Source: Spirosoma sordidisoli (GTDB lineage: Bacteria; Bacteroidota; Bacteroidia; Cytophagales; Spirosomataceae). From it: 64,000 nt of DNA. The notes under the pieces were generated by a model. The model made no database searches and was not told the DNA's origin. It saw only the letters and a program-made list of their open reading frames with translations. The stretch's first letter is position 1. Each line of letters begins with the position of its first letter. The DNA is taken from NCBI RefSeq assembly GCF_004138325.1, contig NZ_SBLB01000003.1:1-64000 (forward strand), in the 5' to 3' direction. The position numbers and the translations under genes are program-made. Of the stretch, positions 36,805-45,729 are shown piece after piece.

Positions 36805-37308
36805 CTAGAACAAACGGCTCCAGGCAAAGCGGATCAGGAGTAACAGGCCAATGAATCCGACCAGTATGTAGACGAACGGGATGTAGGTAACCGCGTAGAT
36901 GCGGGTCCGGTCAACGAACCAGAGGATACCCATAATAGCGGCAATGAGCGTCAGAAAGCCAGATAATTTGCCGAATCCGGGTATGTAGCTGAACGGAATC
37001 TTTCGCCGAATCATCATCAGCGTGGCCACCATGGTCAGGATGGGCAGCAGCTGAACGGCGAGGTTCATGTCCCAGATGCTTTGGCGCTCAAACAGAAATA
37101 GATAGACGTTCAGGGTCAGTGCAAACACGCCCGGCAGGCACGCCAGATAGACCAGCGCTGCGTACACATAACGCCATTGCCAGATCGATTCGGCCGTGTG
37201 GCCCGACCAGAGGTTAACTAAAAATGCTCCTGTGGGTACGGCCGACAGGAGCAGAAAAAGCAGGGTGGGTTGCCCGGAGAGGAGGTCAAATAAGGCGCGT
37301 AGTGTCAT
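36805..37308 (-). CDS. Membrane protein of unknown function
   Basis: About 167 residues from MTLRALFDLL, with four or five hydrophobic segments (FLLLSAVPTGAFLV, YVYAALVYLACLPGVFALTL, LLPILTMVATLMMI, FLTLIAAIMGILWFV, YILVGFIGLLLLIRF). No family is recognised. It lies downstream of the actin-fold gene on the same strand, 114 bases away with a hairpin between, so it may be the distal gene of that operon. Confidence 0.7.
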   Translation of the reverse strand: MTLRALFDLLSGQPTLLFLLLSAVPTGAFLVNLWSGHTAESIWQWRYVYAALVYLACLPGVFALTLNVYLFLFERQSIWDMNLAVQLLPILTMVATLMMIRRKIPFSYIPGFGKLSGFLTLIAAIMGILWFVDRTRIYAVTYIPFVYILVGFIGLLLLIRFAWSRLF

Positions 37309-37334
37309 AGGGTGGGGGTAGGGGATAAACGAAA

Positions 37335-37405
37335 GGGGAGTTGTGGAACAGGAGCCGGAAACATACGCCACCGCAGGTCTCTCCTCTCGCTTCTCACAAC
37401 TCCCC
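37335..37405. repeat. Intergenic hairpin downstream of the actin-fold gene
   Basis: GGGGAGTTGTG (37335-37345) is the exact reverse complement of 37395-37405, with a 49-base loop whose right side is pyrimidine-rich (CTCTCCTCTCGCTTCT). On the minus strand it follows the stop of the gene at 37423. It has no T-run and resembles the other purine-rich intergenic hairpins of this window. Confidence 0.5.
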
Positions 37406-37422
37406 CTGTATGGTCTTTTTAC

Positions 37423-38478
37423 TTACTTCAGCGTCAGCAGGTAGCCAATGGTAAAGTTGGCATCCCAGTCGAAGACAAACTGCTCGGCGCCGGTAGCATC
37501 GGCAATGGCCCGGTAGATGTTGACCCCTGCTTTCGACTTGGCGTTTTCTACCTTGTAGGCCGAGGGAGCATTCAGCACCGTATAGCGCTCCTTGCCGCTT
37601 CGTACCTCTTTGGCCAGTTCAAACGGCACGCCACCGATGATGAAGCATATTTTGCGGTGATCGGCCGGGATCTGTTTGGCCTTGGCCTTCACTTCATTAT
37701 AAACGGCATCGTCGCTCGTGCCATTCTGGAAGTATTTGGAGCCGTAGGTTTCGATCGCTTTCGTTTGCCCGCCCTCTTTCCAGGATAGCTTGGTATTCCC
37801 CGAGCCAATGTCGACAACAAACGCATTGTCGTAGAAGTCGGCGGGTAATACCGCCCGCAGGGCCAGGGAGCCCTCCTGCTCGGGGCTTACGGTATTGACT
37901 ACGTAATTCAGCGATTTGAGCGCCCGGATAATTTTCTGGGTCCCCTCGGCCTTGACCGCGCCGGAACTGACAACGAACTGGATATCGCGACCACCTACGC
38001 CGAAATCGAGCATTTTGCCGATGTAGCTTTTCAAGCCCCCGCGCACATCGTCGTCGGTCGCCATGTTCTCCATGACCAGGCTATTGCCAAATTCAGCTTT
38101 TTCGAGTTTCCAGTTTTTCTGATCATCAATCCGCACAATGAACGAGTTGAAGCCGCTGGCGCCCAGCTCAACGACCCCTTTCAGCTTACCATTTTGCGGG
38201 GCCGGGGGCGTAAAGGTAAACGGTTGACGCGTGCTGCTGCTGGCCGTCGTTTCGGTAGATGAACTCGACGAACCCGATCCATTATCCGACGCCACCGACT
38301 CGTCGGTCGAGGCTGTCGACTCCTCGTCGGCGCGGGGCATGGTAGCTGATTCAGACTCCTGTTTGGGAGCCAGTTTCCGAAGCGCATCGTTTCCGCCAAA
38401 ATAACGGAACCCGAAGAAGATAGCGGCCAGGATCAGGGCCGTGATGAGCAGCCGACCGGCCACGGTTAAACGTTGCAT
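37423..38478 (-). CDS. Membrane-anchored actin-fold (Ppx/GppA-like) protein
   Basis: A 351-residue protein with one N-terminal membrane helix (about 10-27), a Ser/Thr/Glu-rich linker (about 40-90) and a C-terminal domain with ASKHA nucleotide-binding features. Phosphate-1-like GVVELGASGFNSFIVRID is at 101-117, phosphate-2-like VVDIGSGNTKLSW at 221-233, and an adenosine-site-like FIIGGVPFEL at 279-288. The layout recalls exopolyphosphatase/GppA, but Glu104 replaces the usual Asp in the first motif and the domain is short. It is the last of three co-oriented genes with two coiled-coil proteins. Function unknown; a nucleotide-dependent membrane or cell-surface role is inferred. Confidence 0.75.
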   Translation of the reverse strand: MQRLTVAGRLLITALILAAIFFGFRYFGGNDALRKLAPKQESESATMPRADEESTASTDESVASDNGSGSSSSSTETTASSSTRQPFTFTPPAPQNGKLKGVVELGASGFNSFIVRIDDQKNWKLEKAEFGNSLVMENMATDDDVRGGLKSYIGKMLDFGVGGRDIQFVVSSGAVKAEGTQKIIRALKSLNYVVNTVSPEQEGSLALRAVLPADFYDNAFVVDIGSGNTKLSWKEGGQTKAIETYGSKYFQNGTSDDAVYNEVKAKAKQIPADHRKICFIIGGVPFELAKEVRSGKERYTVLNAPSAYKVENAKSKAGVNIYRAIADATGAEQFVFDWDANFTIGYLLTLK

Positions 38479-38520
38479 AGGGTATAGCGTAAAAGGTGAT
38501 TTGTTTATTGGTTTTTATTA

Positions 38521-38575
38521 AGTGGATGAGTGAATTCGTGATTGACTAGGTAGCTGAAACAATCACTCATCCACT
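38521..38575. repeat. Purine-rich hairpin inside the coiled-coil operon
   Basis: AGTGGATGAGTGA (38521-38533) pairs perfectly with TCACTCATCCACT (38563-38575) around a 29-base loop. It lies in the 103-base gap between the second and third genes of the operon, without a T-run. A short direct repeat ATTGACTA occurs in the loop (38541) and just after the stem (38577). Confidence 0.6.
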
Positions 38576-38581
38576 AATTGA

Positions 38582-39613
38582 CTAATCCAGCAGGTTGCGG
38601 TAGCCAGCGTCTTTGGGTGGGGTGATCTGGCCGGGCTGGGGCGCGGTAATGGGGTTAGGGGCGCCGGGCGTGTCTAACTGAACCATCCTGAATTCGCCTT
38701 TATTATAAGCCTCGAGCAGCGCCTGACCCTTGTCAGACAGAATACCGTTCTGAATATCGACGCCATTGATGAAGTCCATGGATAGGTCCATAGCCCGCTT
38801 CATCTCGCCCAGTTTCTGGCTCATGTCGTCCTGGATGTATTCCATCGACTGGTCGAAATAGAACTTCTTGTCCGGATCGCCTTTGAAGATGCTGACCGCG
38901 GTTTTGAGCGCGTTTGAGCTTTCTTTGACAATCTGGTACTCGGTTTCCTTGAGCCGGACTTTAATCTCGGTTTCCTTGATAATGTAGTCGGCGCTCTGGT
39001 TGACCTTTTCCATAAAGGCCAGCACCATCGTAATATTCCGCTGGAGGGGCAGCAGCTTCTCATTCATTTCCTGCAAGCCCGCTCCCTCGATGGTGGCCAG
39101 CTGTGCCTGCTCGCGCATACCGGGTCGGTCGGTCATACCGTTGGCTTTGTTAGCCTCCGCGAATTTCTGCTTGATGGTTTCGTTGTTCTGGCTGATGCGT
39201 TTGTTCAGCTTGACCAGCTGGCCGGCCAGCGTATCGATCTGCCCCTGCATCTCCTGCCGCTTCTTACGCAGATCGTCGATGTAGATCTTCATGATTGCGA
39301 TCGGGTTAAGCTGGATAACGGTGCCGGTTATACTGCGCATGAGCGATTTGAACAGGAAGAAAACGGCCGTTCGCACGTCGCGGCTGGTAACCAGAAAGAT
39401 CACCACGCCCAGCACGCCCAGCAACAGCGCCAGTTCGAGTACGTTTGAGGTGGCCCGGATCAGAAACTCAATGATCCGGTTGAAGTAAACCAGGCCGAAG
39501 CCCGCCACCCCGGCCAGCACGATCATGCCCAGTATGCCTTCGGGACGGCTCCAGAACGAACGTTTCTCTACGTCCGTCTTGCCGCCCAGTTGTGAAAAAT
39601 CAGGAGTTGCCAT
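38582..39613 (-). CDS. Coiled-coil membrane protein of unknown function
   Basis: A 343-residue protein with two adjacent membrane segments (about 27-47 and 57-77) and a long helical region (about 105-290) rich in Lys, Glu and Gln that should form coiled coils (DDLRKKRQEMQGQIDTLAGQ and beyond). The last 45 residues are Pro/Gly-rich. The long helical hairpin is reminiscent of PspA-type membrane-stress proteins, but no diagnostic PspA motif is seen. It is the middle gene of the operon with 39720-40433 and 37423-38478. Confidence 0.72.
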   Translation of the reverse strand: MATPDFSQLGGKTDVEKRSFWSRPEGILGMIVLAGVAGFGLVYFNRIIEFLIRATSNVLELALLLGVLGVVIFLVTSRDVRTAVFFLFKSLMRSITGTVIQLNPIAIMKIYIDDLRKKRQEMQGQIDTLAGQLVKLNKRISQNNETIKQKFAEANKANGMTDRPGMREQAQLATIEGAGLQEMNEKLLPLQRNITMVLAFMEKVNQSADYIIKETEIKVRLKETEYQIVKESSNALKTAVSIFKGDPDKKFYFDQSMEYIQDDMSQKLGEMKRAMDLSMDFINGVDIQNGILSDKGQALLEAYNKGEFRMVQLDTPGAPNPITAPQPGQITPPKDAGYRNLLD

Positions 39614-39719
39614 GTATTTTGTTTTCGTTTGACAGTGTAATCGGTTCGGTTGCGGATGGCTGCGGGTACGACCAGGCAGTAGGCCACCAGTGGTACCCGG
39701 AGAACCGCAAACCGTCTTC

Positions 39720-40433
39720 CTAGTTCAAATAGCTTTTGATCTTGTCGATATCCGCCTTGATCTGATCCGTAAAGTGAGCAAACGTGGCGTCGTAGCTGGC
39801 CCGGTTCTGGGTAATCTTCGTACTCTGCTCCGTTATTTCGCCCCCGATAGCGTTCAGCCGCTGGGTGTTGGCATCGATCTGTTTCTGAATCTCCAGCAGC
39901 TGTTTGGCCAGTGCTTCGCTTTCAGCCTGTAATCGCTTCTGTTCGTTCTGCAGCCCCCCAACCCGTTCGGCCAGGGCAGCTTCCACGCTTTTGCTGAAAC
40001 CATCGCGATCCTTGTTCAGGGCCGCTATGTACTGGCTGGCCGTATTGGTCAGTAGACTCACGTCGGCTTTGCCGCTTAGCGCCTTGAAGCTGGCCCAGGC
40101 GGCCTGGTACTGCTTCTCTTCCGTCAGGCCCAGGTTGTTCAGGCTACGCAGGGTTTCCCGAAACTCGAAATAGTCCGGTCCGGGCGGATTGTTCTGGGCC
40201 AGCACATCGGCAAAATGCTGCGCAAATTTGGGGTCTACCGTACCGGGGGGCACGGCCGGGGTCGGCGCCGGGCCGACTGGCGATGCGGGCACAGGCTGAG
40301 CCGGCGCGGCTGGCCGGGGTTGGGCGTTCGTACTGGCCGGGGCGGTTCCGGCAGCGGTTCCGGGCGCGGCTTCCTCCTCTTTGACGAAGAAACTCAGGAT
40401 TTTGCGGCCAATCGATTGGTCTGGTTCGGGCAT
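39720..40433 (-). CDS. Coiled-coil protein with Pro/Ala-rich linker, unknown function
   Basis: A 237-residue soluble protein. A short charged N-terminus (KILSFFVKEEE) is followed by a Pro/Ala/Thr-rich linker (about 22-68). A helical domain (FAQHFADVLAQNNPPGPDYFEF and the region after) leads into a C-terminal coiled coil (about 150-235, heptads through NEQKRLQAESEALAKQLLEI). There is no signal peptide. It is the first gene of the three-gene operon; the next gene starts 106 bases further on. The domain is not recognised. Confidence 0.72.
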   Translation of the reverse strand: MPEPDQSIGRKILSFFVKEEEAAPGTAAGTAPASTNAQPRPAAPAQPVPASPVGPAPTPAVPPGTVDPKFAQHFADVLAQNNPPGPDYFEFRETLRSLNNLGLTEEKQYQAAWASFKALSGKADVSLLTNTASQYIAALNKDRDGFSKSVEAALAERVGGLQNEQKRLQAESEALAKQLLEIQKQIDANTQRLNAIGGEITEQSTKITQNRASYDATFAHFTDQIKADIDKIKSYLN

Positions 40434-40655
40434 GGGCGTCAGTCGTTGGTTGAAAGACTGAGCAATGTTACAAGGTTCCCGTCAATCGCGCAATATACGT
40501 TTAAGCCGAACGGTTCCGGGGCTGTGGAAATGGCCGCAGGACTTGATGATGTACAGCTCGAACGGTTGCAGACTACCCGGTCAGGGGCGGTCCGGACTAG
40601 TTGGGAGTAAGCTGGTAAACCAGCCACTGTTCCAGACCGCCCTCGATCGGGGTGT

Positions 40656-41333
40656 TTAGTTGGGCTTCTTCAGCCAGCTGGCCATGCGTTCGCGGAACTT
40701 CTCTACTTTAGGCGTAGACACCGAGCTGACATAAAGCTCGTCGGGGTGGGTATAATAGTAGCCCTGGTGATAGACTTCGGCCGGGTAAAAAGCCCGGAAC
40801 GGTACGACCTGCGTCACAACAGGTCGGCTGTATCGACCCGATTCATTTTCGCGACGGATGGCGGTTTCGATACTGGCTTTCTCGGCGGGGGTCCGGTAAA
40901 AGGCAATGGACCGGTATTGCGTGCCTACGTCGGGTCCCTGCCGATTCAGCGAGGTGGCGTCGTGGCCGATGAAGAAAGCTTTGACCAGCGTATCGAACGG
41001 AATGACGCGCGGGTCATAATAGACCTGAATCGATTCGGCATGGCCGGTCTGATCGGTGCCGACCTGTTCGTAGGTGGGGTTCTCCAGCTCGCCACCGGCA
41101 TAGCCCGAAACGACCTCGCGCACCCCGCGCAGCGATTCAAACTGGGCTTCGGTACACCAGAAGCAACCGGCTGCGAACGTGGCTACGGCTTCGCCGGATT
41201 GCAGCTCAGGGAGTTTGGCCGGGCTGGTATCTTTGGGTGAGTTGTTGGTAGATGACTGCTGCTGGCAGCCTGTCATCAGCAAGGCCGCTACCAGCAGGGA
41301 AGCAGTGGTCAGAAAAGCACGGGTTGTTGTCAT
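40656..41333 (-). CDS. msrA: Peptide methionine sulfoxide reductase MsrA, lipoprotein form
   Basis: Repairs Met-S-sulfoxide in proteins. Of its 225 residues, the first 22 form a lipoprotein signal (LLMTGC), then a Gln/Ser linker, so this copy works at the envelope rather than in the cytoplasm. The catalytic motif GCFWCTEAQFE carries the active Cys, and GTQYRSIAFY and the Tyr-rich PAEVYHQGYY match MsrA. No MsrB domain is fused or adjacent. It is divergent from miaE. Confidence 0.95.
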   Translation of the reverse strand: MTTTRAFLTTASLLVAALLMTGCQQQSSTNNSPKDTSPAKLPELQSGEAVATFAAGCFWCTEAQFESLRGVREVVSGYAGGELENPTYEQVGTDQTGHAESIQVYYDPRVIPFDTLVKAFFIGHDATSLNRQGPDVGTQYRSIAFYRTPAEKASIETAIRRENESGRYSRPVVTQVVPFRAFYPAEVYHQGYYYTHPDELYVSSVSTPKVEKFRERMASWLKKPN

Positions 41334-41440
41334 ACCTGATTAACACCAATCCGCAGCCGCAGGTTGCAGTGGAATTGATCGAACCATACGAAGCCGAAAG
41401 GGGCCGTCGACTGACTGGTAAATAGTCGGCCCGGACCTGT

Positions 41441-41448
41441 TACCTTTG
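41441..41448 (+). promoter_or_regulatory. Bacteroidota -7 element before miaE
   Basis: TACCTTTG fits TAnnTTTG exactly and lies 40 bases before the miaE start, a normal leader length. No clear -33 element accompanies it. Confidence 0.5.
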
Positions 41449-41488
41449 CTTTTTATTGATGGTCACAGTCTGAACTGGCCGGTTGATT

Positions 41489-42085
41489 ATGAGCTTAACG
41501 ACGCTTGGTCTCGAACTACCTACTGACCCCCGCTGGGTAAACATCGCCGGGATGAACATCGGCGACATCCTGATCGATCACGCTTACTGCGAGCAGAAAG
41601 CGGCTTCATCCTGTATCTCCCTCATCGTCAGTTATTCCGATAAGGAAGAGCTGGTTGAGGTGCTGACTCCCGTTGTAGCCGAAGAGTGGGGGCATTTTCA
41701 GCGGGTGCTGAAAGAACTCCGGAAGCGTAATATTCCCCTGGGACGCCAGCGCAAAGACGAGTATGTAAACCAGCTCCGCAGCCGACTGCGCCGGTCAACG
41801 GGCGATCAGAACGAACAGCTGATGGACAACCTGCTCATCAACGCCCTGATCGAAGCCCGCAGCTGCGAACGCTTCAAACTCCTCTCCGAGCATATTGCCG
41901 ACGAGAGCCTGCGGAAGTTCTACCGCGAGCTGATGATCTCCGAGGCAGGCCACTACCGCAATTTTATCGAACTGGCCGAAACCTACCTGCCCGCCGACCG
42001 GGTCCGCGAACGCTGGAAAGAGTTTCTGGCCGTGGAAGCCGATATCATGGCGAACATGGCCGTGCGGGGCGATCGTATGCATTGA
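41489..42085 (+). CDS. miaE: tRNA 2-methylthio-cis-ribozeatin / ms2i6A37 hydroxylase MiaE
   Basis: Non-haem diiron monooxygenase that hydroxylates the modified adenosine 37 of tRNAs. The protein has 198 residues from the ATG at 41489. Diiron ligand patterns typical of ferritin-like MiaE are visible: DHAYCEQKAASSC, EEWGHFQRVLKELRKR, LINALIEARSCERFKLL and SEAGHYRNFIELAE. It is a single gene on the plus strand, divergent from msrA. Confidence 0.94.
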   Translation: MSLTTLGLELPTDPRWVNIAGMNIGDILIDHAYCEQKAASSCISLIVSYSDKEELVEVLTPVVAEEWGHFQRVLKELRKRNIPLGRQRKDEYVNQLRSRLRRSTGDQNEQLMDNLLINALIEARSCERFKLLSEHIADESLRKFYRELMISEAGHYRNFIELAETYLPADRVRERWKEFLAVEADIMANMAVRGDRMH

Positions 42086-42241
42086 GACTCCTGCTCAGCC
42101 GGTTAGCCCGCATAGGGGCCTGAACAACGTTGCCGACGGGGGCAGGGATACCGAATTTATACGGGTCATAGGCCAGATGTCGGGGGTGGGGGCGTTATCT
42201 TTACTGATTCACTCACCGACTGTCTATCCGACAAGTACTGA

Positions 42242-45241
42242 ATGACGTTTCTTCAACAAACGGCTCGACGCATTTTTGACACCCACGGTCCCAGTCTCCG
42301 CGATGTGTGGGTCATATTGCCTACCCGGCGGGCTGTTTCGGTATTTCTGGATGAGCTGGCCGCTTTGTCAGACCGTCCATTCCTGGCTCCGCACGCTCTC
42401 GCCGTCGACGATTTTATCACCCAGGCCGCCGGGGTGCAGCTGATCGACTCGGTCAGTCTGGTGTTCGAGCTCTACGAGGTCTTCAAAGAAATCGATCCGC
42501 TGGTAGAGTTCGAGCAGTTTATCGGCTGGGCCAATGTCTTGCTGACGGATTTTGACCGGATGGATCAGTACCTGGTCAATCCCCACGAACTGTTTAGCTA
42601 CCTGACGGCGGCCAAAGCCCTCGAGCGCTGGCAGGTCGACATGCCTTCGTCGGCCCAGCCCCTGGTCGAGACGCCCGGTACAGCCCGGTATTTTAAACTT
42701 TTCGAAAACCTGCAGGCTGCGTACCACGCCCTCCACCAGCGGCTCAATGAGCAGGGGCTGGCTTATCGGGGTATGGCCTACCGGCTGCTGGCTGAACAGG
42801 TCGAGCCGTTGGTTCGCGACAACCTGGCCTACGAACAACTCTATTTTGTGGGGTTCAATGCCCTCAGCCGGGCCGAAGAGCAAATGATTCGGGTGTTGGT
42901 CGACGCCAGCAAAGCCGAACTGATCTGGGATGCCGACCTCTATTATATGGACGACCGGCGGCAGGAGGCCGGGGAGTTTCTGCGCCGGTACCGCGACAAT
43001 GGATGGTTCTTCTCCCGGCAAAACCACGCCGACCTGCGCAACGACTCGAACAACCTGCTCGGTACCGACAAAAACATCCGTGTTATTGGGGTTCCCAACG
43101 CCAGTATGCAGGCCAAAGTAGCCGGCAAACTATATCGGGACTGGAGCGATAACGCCAAGAGGGATACCGGAGAGGAGCAAACTCGGTCAACGCACCCGCG
43201 GACGGCGATCGTGCTGGCCGACGAAACCCTGCTGGTGCCGGTGCTGTATGCCCTCGACGAAGGGGTTACCGACCTCAACGTAACCATGGGTCTGTCGCTA
43301 CGATCGTCGCTGCTGTTTACCCTGGTTGATACCCTGTTTGAGATGCAGCGGACTGTACACGAGTTCCGCACCCGCGACGGGCGGGATTTGCGGATTCCGA
43401 AGTTTCACCACCGCCACGTGGTGAAGGTACTCAACCACCCCTTTGTTAAGCAGTACGAACGGATTCAGCAGCTGGAGTGGCCCGGCGGAACGGATGAAAA
43501 AGGCGTGGTCGAGCCTCCCGAACCGCTGTTTCAGTGGATTGCCAGAACCATCGTAAAAGACCAGCGCGTTTACCTGACCGAAAAAGAACTTCACGAGCTG
43601 GGGCTGAACGATCCGCTGGTTCGGGTGCTGTTTACCCGCTGGCCCAGCGACAACCCCGCTCGCGCCATTCAGACCTTCTACGAGCTGATCGATCTGCTGC
43701 GCGATGTGTATCGGGTTAGTCAGGACGCTATCGAAATCGAATACCTCTATCTGTTCTATACGCTGCTGCAACAGCTCGAAACCACCCTCGACCGGCAGCG
43801 ATCCGACGGGCGAACGACCATCACGCTGAAAAGCTTCCGTCAGTTTTTGTATGAGCTGATTCGACAAACCAGTATTCCGTTCACCAGCGAAGGCCGTAGC
43901 TCGCTGCAGATTATGGGGATGCTGGAAACGCGCGCCCTTGACTTTGACCGGGTTATCGTGCTGTCGGTCAACGAGGGCGTGCTGCCACAATCGCGCCGGC
44001 TGAACTCGCTGATCCCGTTCGATATTGCCCAGGAGCTGCAGCTGCCTACCTATCGGGAGCAGGAAGCCGTTATGGCCTATCACTTCTACCGGCTGCTCCA
44101 GCGGGCCAGCGAAATCGTCCTGATTCATACAACCTCGACGGATGCCTACGGGAACAGCAAAGGGGAGCCCAGCCGGTTTGTACGGCAAATTGAACACGAG
44201 CTGGTGCCCCGCTCTCAGGGACGCATCCGGCTTACCAAACCTTCGGTGCGGTTTGGTCCCGTTGGAGCCGATAAGTTACCCGGCCTGACCGACCTCCAGG
44301 TGCCTAAAACCGATTCGATCCGGGCCGACCTGATTACGTTGCTGACGACCCGGGGGCTGTACCCGTCGTACCTGAACCAGTTTGTGAGCTGCTCCATGCG
44401 CTTCTATTTCAGCCGGCTCGTGAAGATCAGTGAGGAAGAGGATATCGAAGAAAAAATGGGCGTTACGGACTTCGGAAACTGGATGCACCTGGTTCTGGAG
44501 CGGCTCGACAAGGAATACCGCCTGCTCAACAAACCCATCGACGAACTCTTGATCGTGCAGTTGCTCGAAGAGGAATTTGCCCGGACTATGAAAGGGCGGG
44601 TGATGGAATCGGGCATCAATTTGCTGCTCTACGACCTGGCCAAAAAGCTGATGCTCGATTTTCAGCGGCAGCAAAGTGAGCTGAGCGGGCTTACGGTCAT
44701 TGGCTCCGAACAGACCCTCGATACCTACATCGATGTGCCCCTGAACGGGCGGCAGCTACACGTTCGGATTGCCGGCAAGATCGACCGGATCGAGCAGTAC
44801 GGCGGGCAAATCCGGATTGTCGATTATAAGACGGGCAAAGTCGATCTGCCCGACAAAACCCCGAAAGACCTGGCCGACAAACTGCTTAACGATGGGTCGG
44901 CCGATAAGATGCGGCAGCTGTGGATGTATCGCTATCTAACCCTCAAAAACATCCGCGACTACGGCGGACTGCCCCGCAATAAAGACATTGCCGACGTGTT
45001 TCCTGCCCAGGGGATGACGGTTGAGGCTGGCTTCTATTCATTTCGGGATGTACAGGGCGGTTTCAAGTCAAACCCGGTGCGCTTCGATGAAAACGATGAT
45101 CCTGAGCAGTACATTCAGGATTCAGAGAATTTACTACGCCAGCTGATCCAGCGCATGTTTGACCCCAGCGAGCCCTTCCGCAAAACCGATCAGCTCGAAA
45201 CCTGTCAGTACTGCGATTACAAAGGTATCTGCGGCCGATAA
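42242..45241 (+). CDS. AddB-like PD-(D/E)XK exonuclease with iron-sulfur cysteines
   Basis: DNA repair nuclease of 999 residues. The first 600 residues resemble the inactivated helicase half of AddB (PTRRAVSVFLDEL in place of a Walker A loop). The C-terminal RecB-type nuclease domain shows GNWMHLVLERLD, IAGKIDRIEQYGGQIRIVDYKTGK with the Asp and Lys of the PD-(D/E)XK site, and four cysteines, one in VSCSMRFYF and three in ETCQYCDYKGICG, that should hold a [4Fe-4S] cluster. Double-strand break end processing for recombination is the expected role. Its partner AddA is not in the window. A strong terminator follows. Confidence 0.9.
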   Translation: MTFLQQTARRIFDTHGPSLRDVWVILPTRRAVSVFLDELAALSDRPFLAPHALAVDDFITQAAGVQLIDSVSLVFELYEVFKEIDPLVEFEQFIGWANVLLTDFDRMDQYLVNPHELFSYLTAAKALERWQVDMPSSAQPLVETPGTARYFKLFENLQAAYHALHQRLNEQGLAYRGMAYRLLAEQVEPLVRDNLAYEQLYFVGFNALSRAEEQMIRVLVDASKAELIWDADLYYMDDRRQEAGEFLRRYRDNGWFFSRQNHADLRNDSNNLLGTDKNIRVIGVPNASMQAKVAGKLYRDWSDNAKRDTGEEQTRSTHPRTAIVLADETLLVPVLYALDEGVTDLNVTMGLSLRSSLLFTLVDTLFEMQRTVHEFRTRDGRDLRIPKFHHRHVVKVLNHPFVKQYERIQQLEWPGGTDEKGVVEPPEPLFQWIARTIVKDQRVYLTEKELHELGLNDPLVRVLFTRWPSDNPARAIQTFYELIDLLRDVYRVSQDAIEIEYLYLFYTLLQQLETTLDRQRSDGRTTITLKSFRQFLYELIRQTSIPFTSEGRSSLQIMGMLETRALDFDRVIVLSVNEGVLPQSRRLNSLIPFDIAQELQLPTYREQEAVMAYHFYRLLQRASEIVLIHTTSTDAYGNSKGEPSRFVRQIEHELVPRSQGRIRLTKPSVRFGPVGADKLPGLTDLQVPKTDSIRADLITLLTTRGLYPSYLNQFVSCSMRFYFSRLVKISEEEDIEEKMGVTDFGNWMHLVLERLDKEYRLLNKPIDELLIVQLLEEEFARTMKGRVMESGINLLLYDLAKKLMLDFQRQQSELSGLTVIGSEQTLDTYIDVPLNGRQLHVRIAGKIDRIEQYGGQIRIVDYKTGKVDLPDKTPKDLADKLLNDGSADKMRQLWMYRYLTLKNIRDYGGLPRNKDIADVFPAQGMTVEAGFYSFRDVQGGFKSNPVRFDENDDPEQYIQDSENLLRQLIQRMFDPSEPFRKTDQLETCQYCDYKGICGR

Positions 45242-45263
45242 GCTTGTCATACTATTTCTTTCC

Positions 45264-45296
45264 AGGGAGTCGCCGTTAGGTGACTCCCTTTTTATT
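45264..45296 (+). terminator. Rho-independent terminator after the AddB-like gene
   Basis: AGGGAGTC (45264-45271) pairs with GACTCCCT (45282-45289), and an inner CC/GG pair tightens the loop. TTTTTATTT follows. Confidence 0.92.
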
Positions 45297-45384
45297 TCCT
45301 GAGGACTGTTTACCTGATCCATATCTATGACATAATGTGGATATAAGTATAAATACTTACTAAATTAATTCATTAGAATTTTTG

Positions 45385-45427
45385 ATACTCTAATAAGTAT
45401 AATAAGTGATTATACTTATTAGAGTAT
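45385..45427. repeat. Perfect 43-base palindrome upstream of susC
   Basis: The 19-base arm 45385-45403 (starting ATACTCTAATAAG) is the exact reverse complement of 45409-45427, with a five-base centre AAGTG. It shares the half-site AAGTAT with the smaller palindrome at 45344-45359. It is too AT-rich and lacks the T-tail expected of a terminator, and the AddB-like gene already has its own. A binding site for a dimeric regulator is a reasonable guess. Confidence 0.7.
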
Positions 45428-45558
45428 TTATGTTAAAACTTCTATATGTCAAAGAGTAGTCGAAGAGAGAATTAAAATTGGTATTATTAAATTATTTATT
45501 AAAATAACGCTAAATAAATTTAAAAATTTATTTTAAATAAAACAATATAATTAAGGAG

Positions 45559-45600
45559 TTGACTTTTTCTGTTTTAAGATTAATCTACTTTCTTTGCAAC
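45559..45600 (+). promoter_or_regulatory. Candidate promoter of the susC operon
   Basis: TTGACTTTTT at 45559 and TTTCTTTGC at 45589-45597 resemble Bacteroidota -33 and -7 boxes (one mismatch to TAnnTTTG), with spacing a little longer than ideal. If used, the message has a leader of about 210 bases before the susC ATG. A second weaker candidate (TATAGTGCTTTTTGC) lies closer, near 45762-45780. Confidence 0.4.
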
Positions 45601-45691
45601 AGGGCCATGCAATCGGTATAAAATAGTATTAATTAATGTATAAATATAATATATAGGTGTTATTATGTGCTATTTTAACTGTTATCAGCTG

Positions 45692-45729
45692 CAAAATTAT
45701 GTATTTAACTCATTTCAAAATTATGTATT
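45692..45729. repeat. 14-base direct repeat in the susC leader
   Basis: CAAAATTATGTATT occurs at 45692-45705 and again at 45716-45729, a 24-base period, so both copies face the same side of the helix to a rough approximation. It is likely a pair of protein-binding half-sites or a chance AT repeat. Confidence 0.5.

Noticed and set aside
40434-40655. Possible short genes in the gap between msrA and the coiled-coil operon
   Set aside because: Frames of about 60 codons exist on both strands but none has a plausible start, a membrane helix or a known motif.
42242-45241. Reading the AddB-like gene as part of a phage-defence nuclease system
   Set aside because: Its domain order and four-cysteine cluster fit an ordinary AddB-type recombination nuclease and no defence partner gene is adjacent.
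45692-45729. Direct repeats considered as the start of a CRISPR array
   Set aside because: Only two copies of 14 bases with a 10-base spacer, and no cas gene anywhere in the window.
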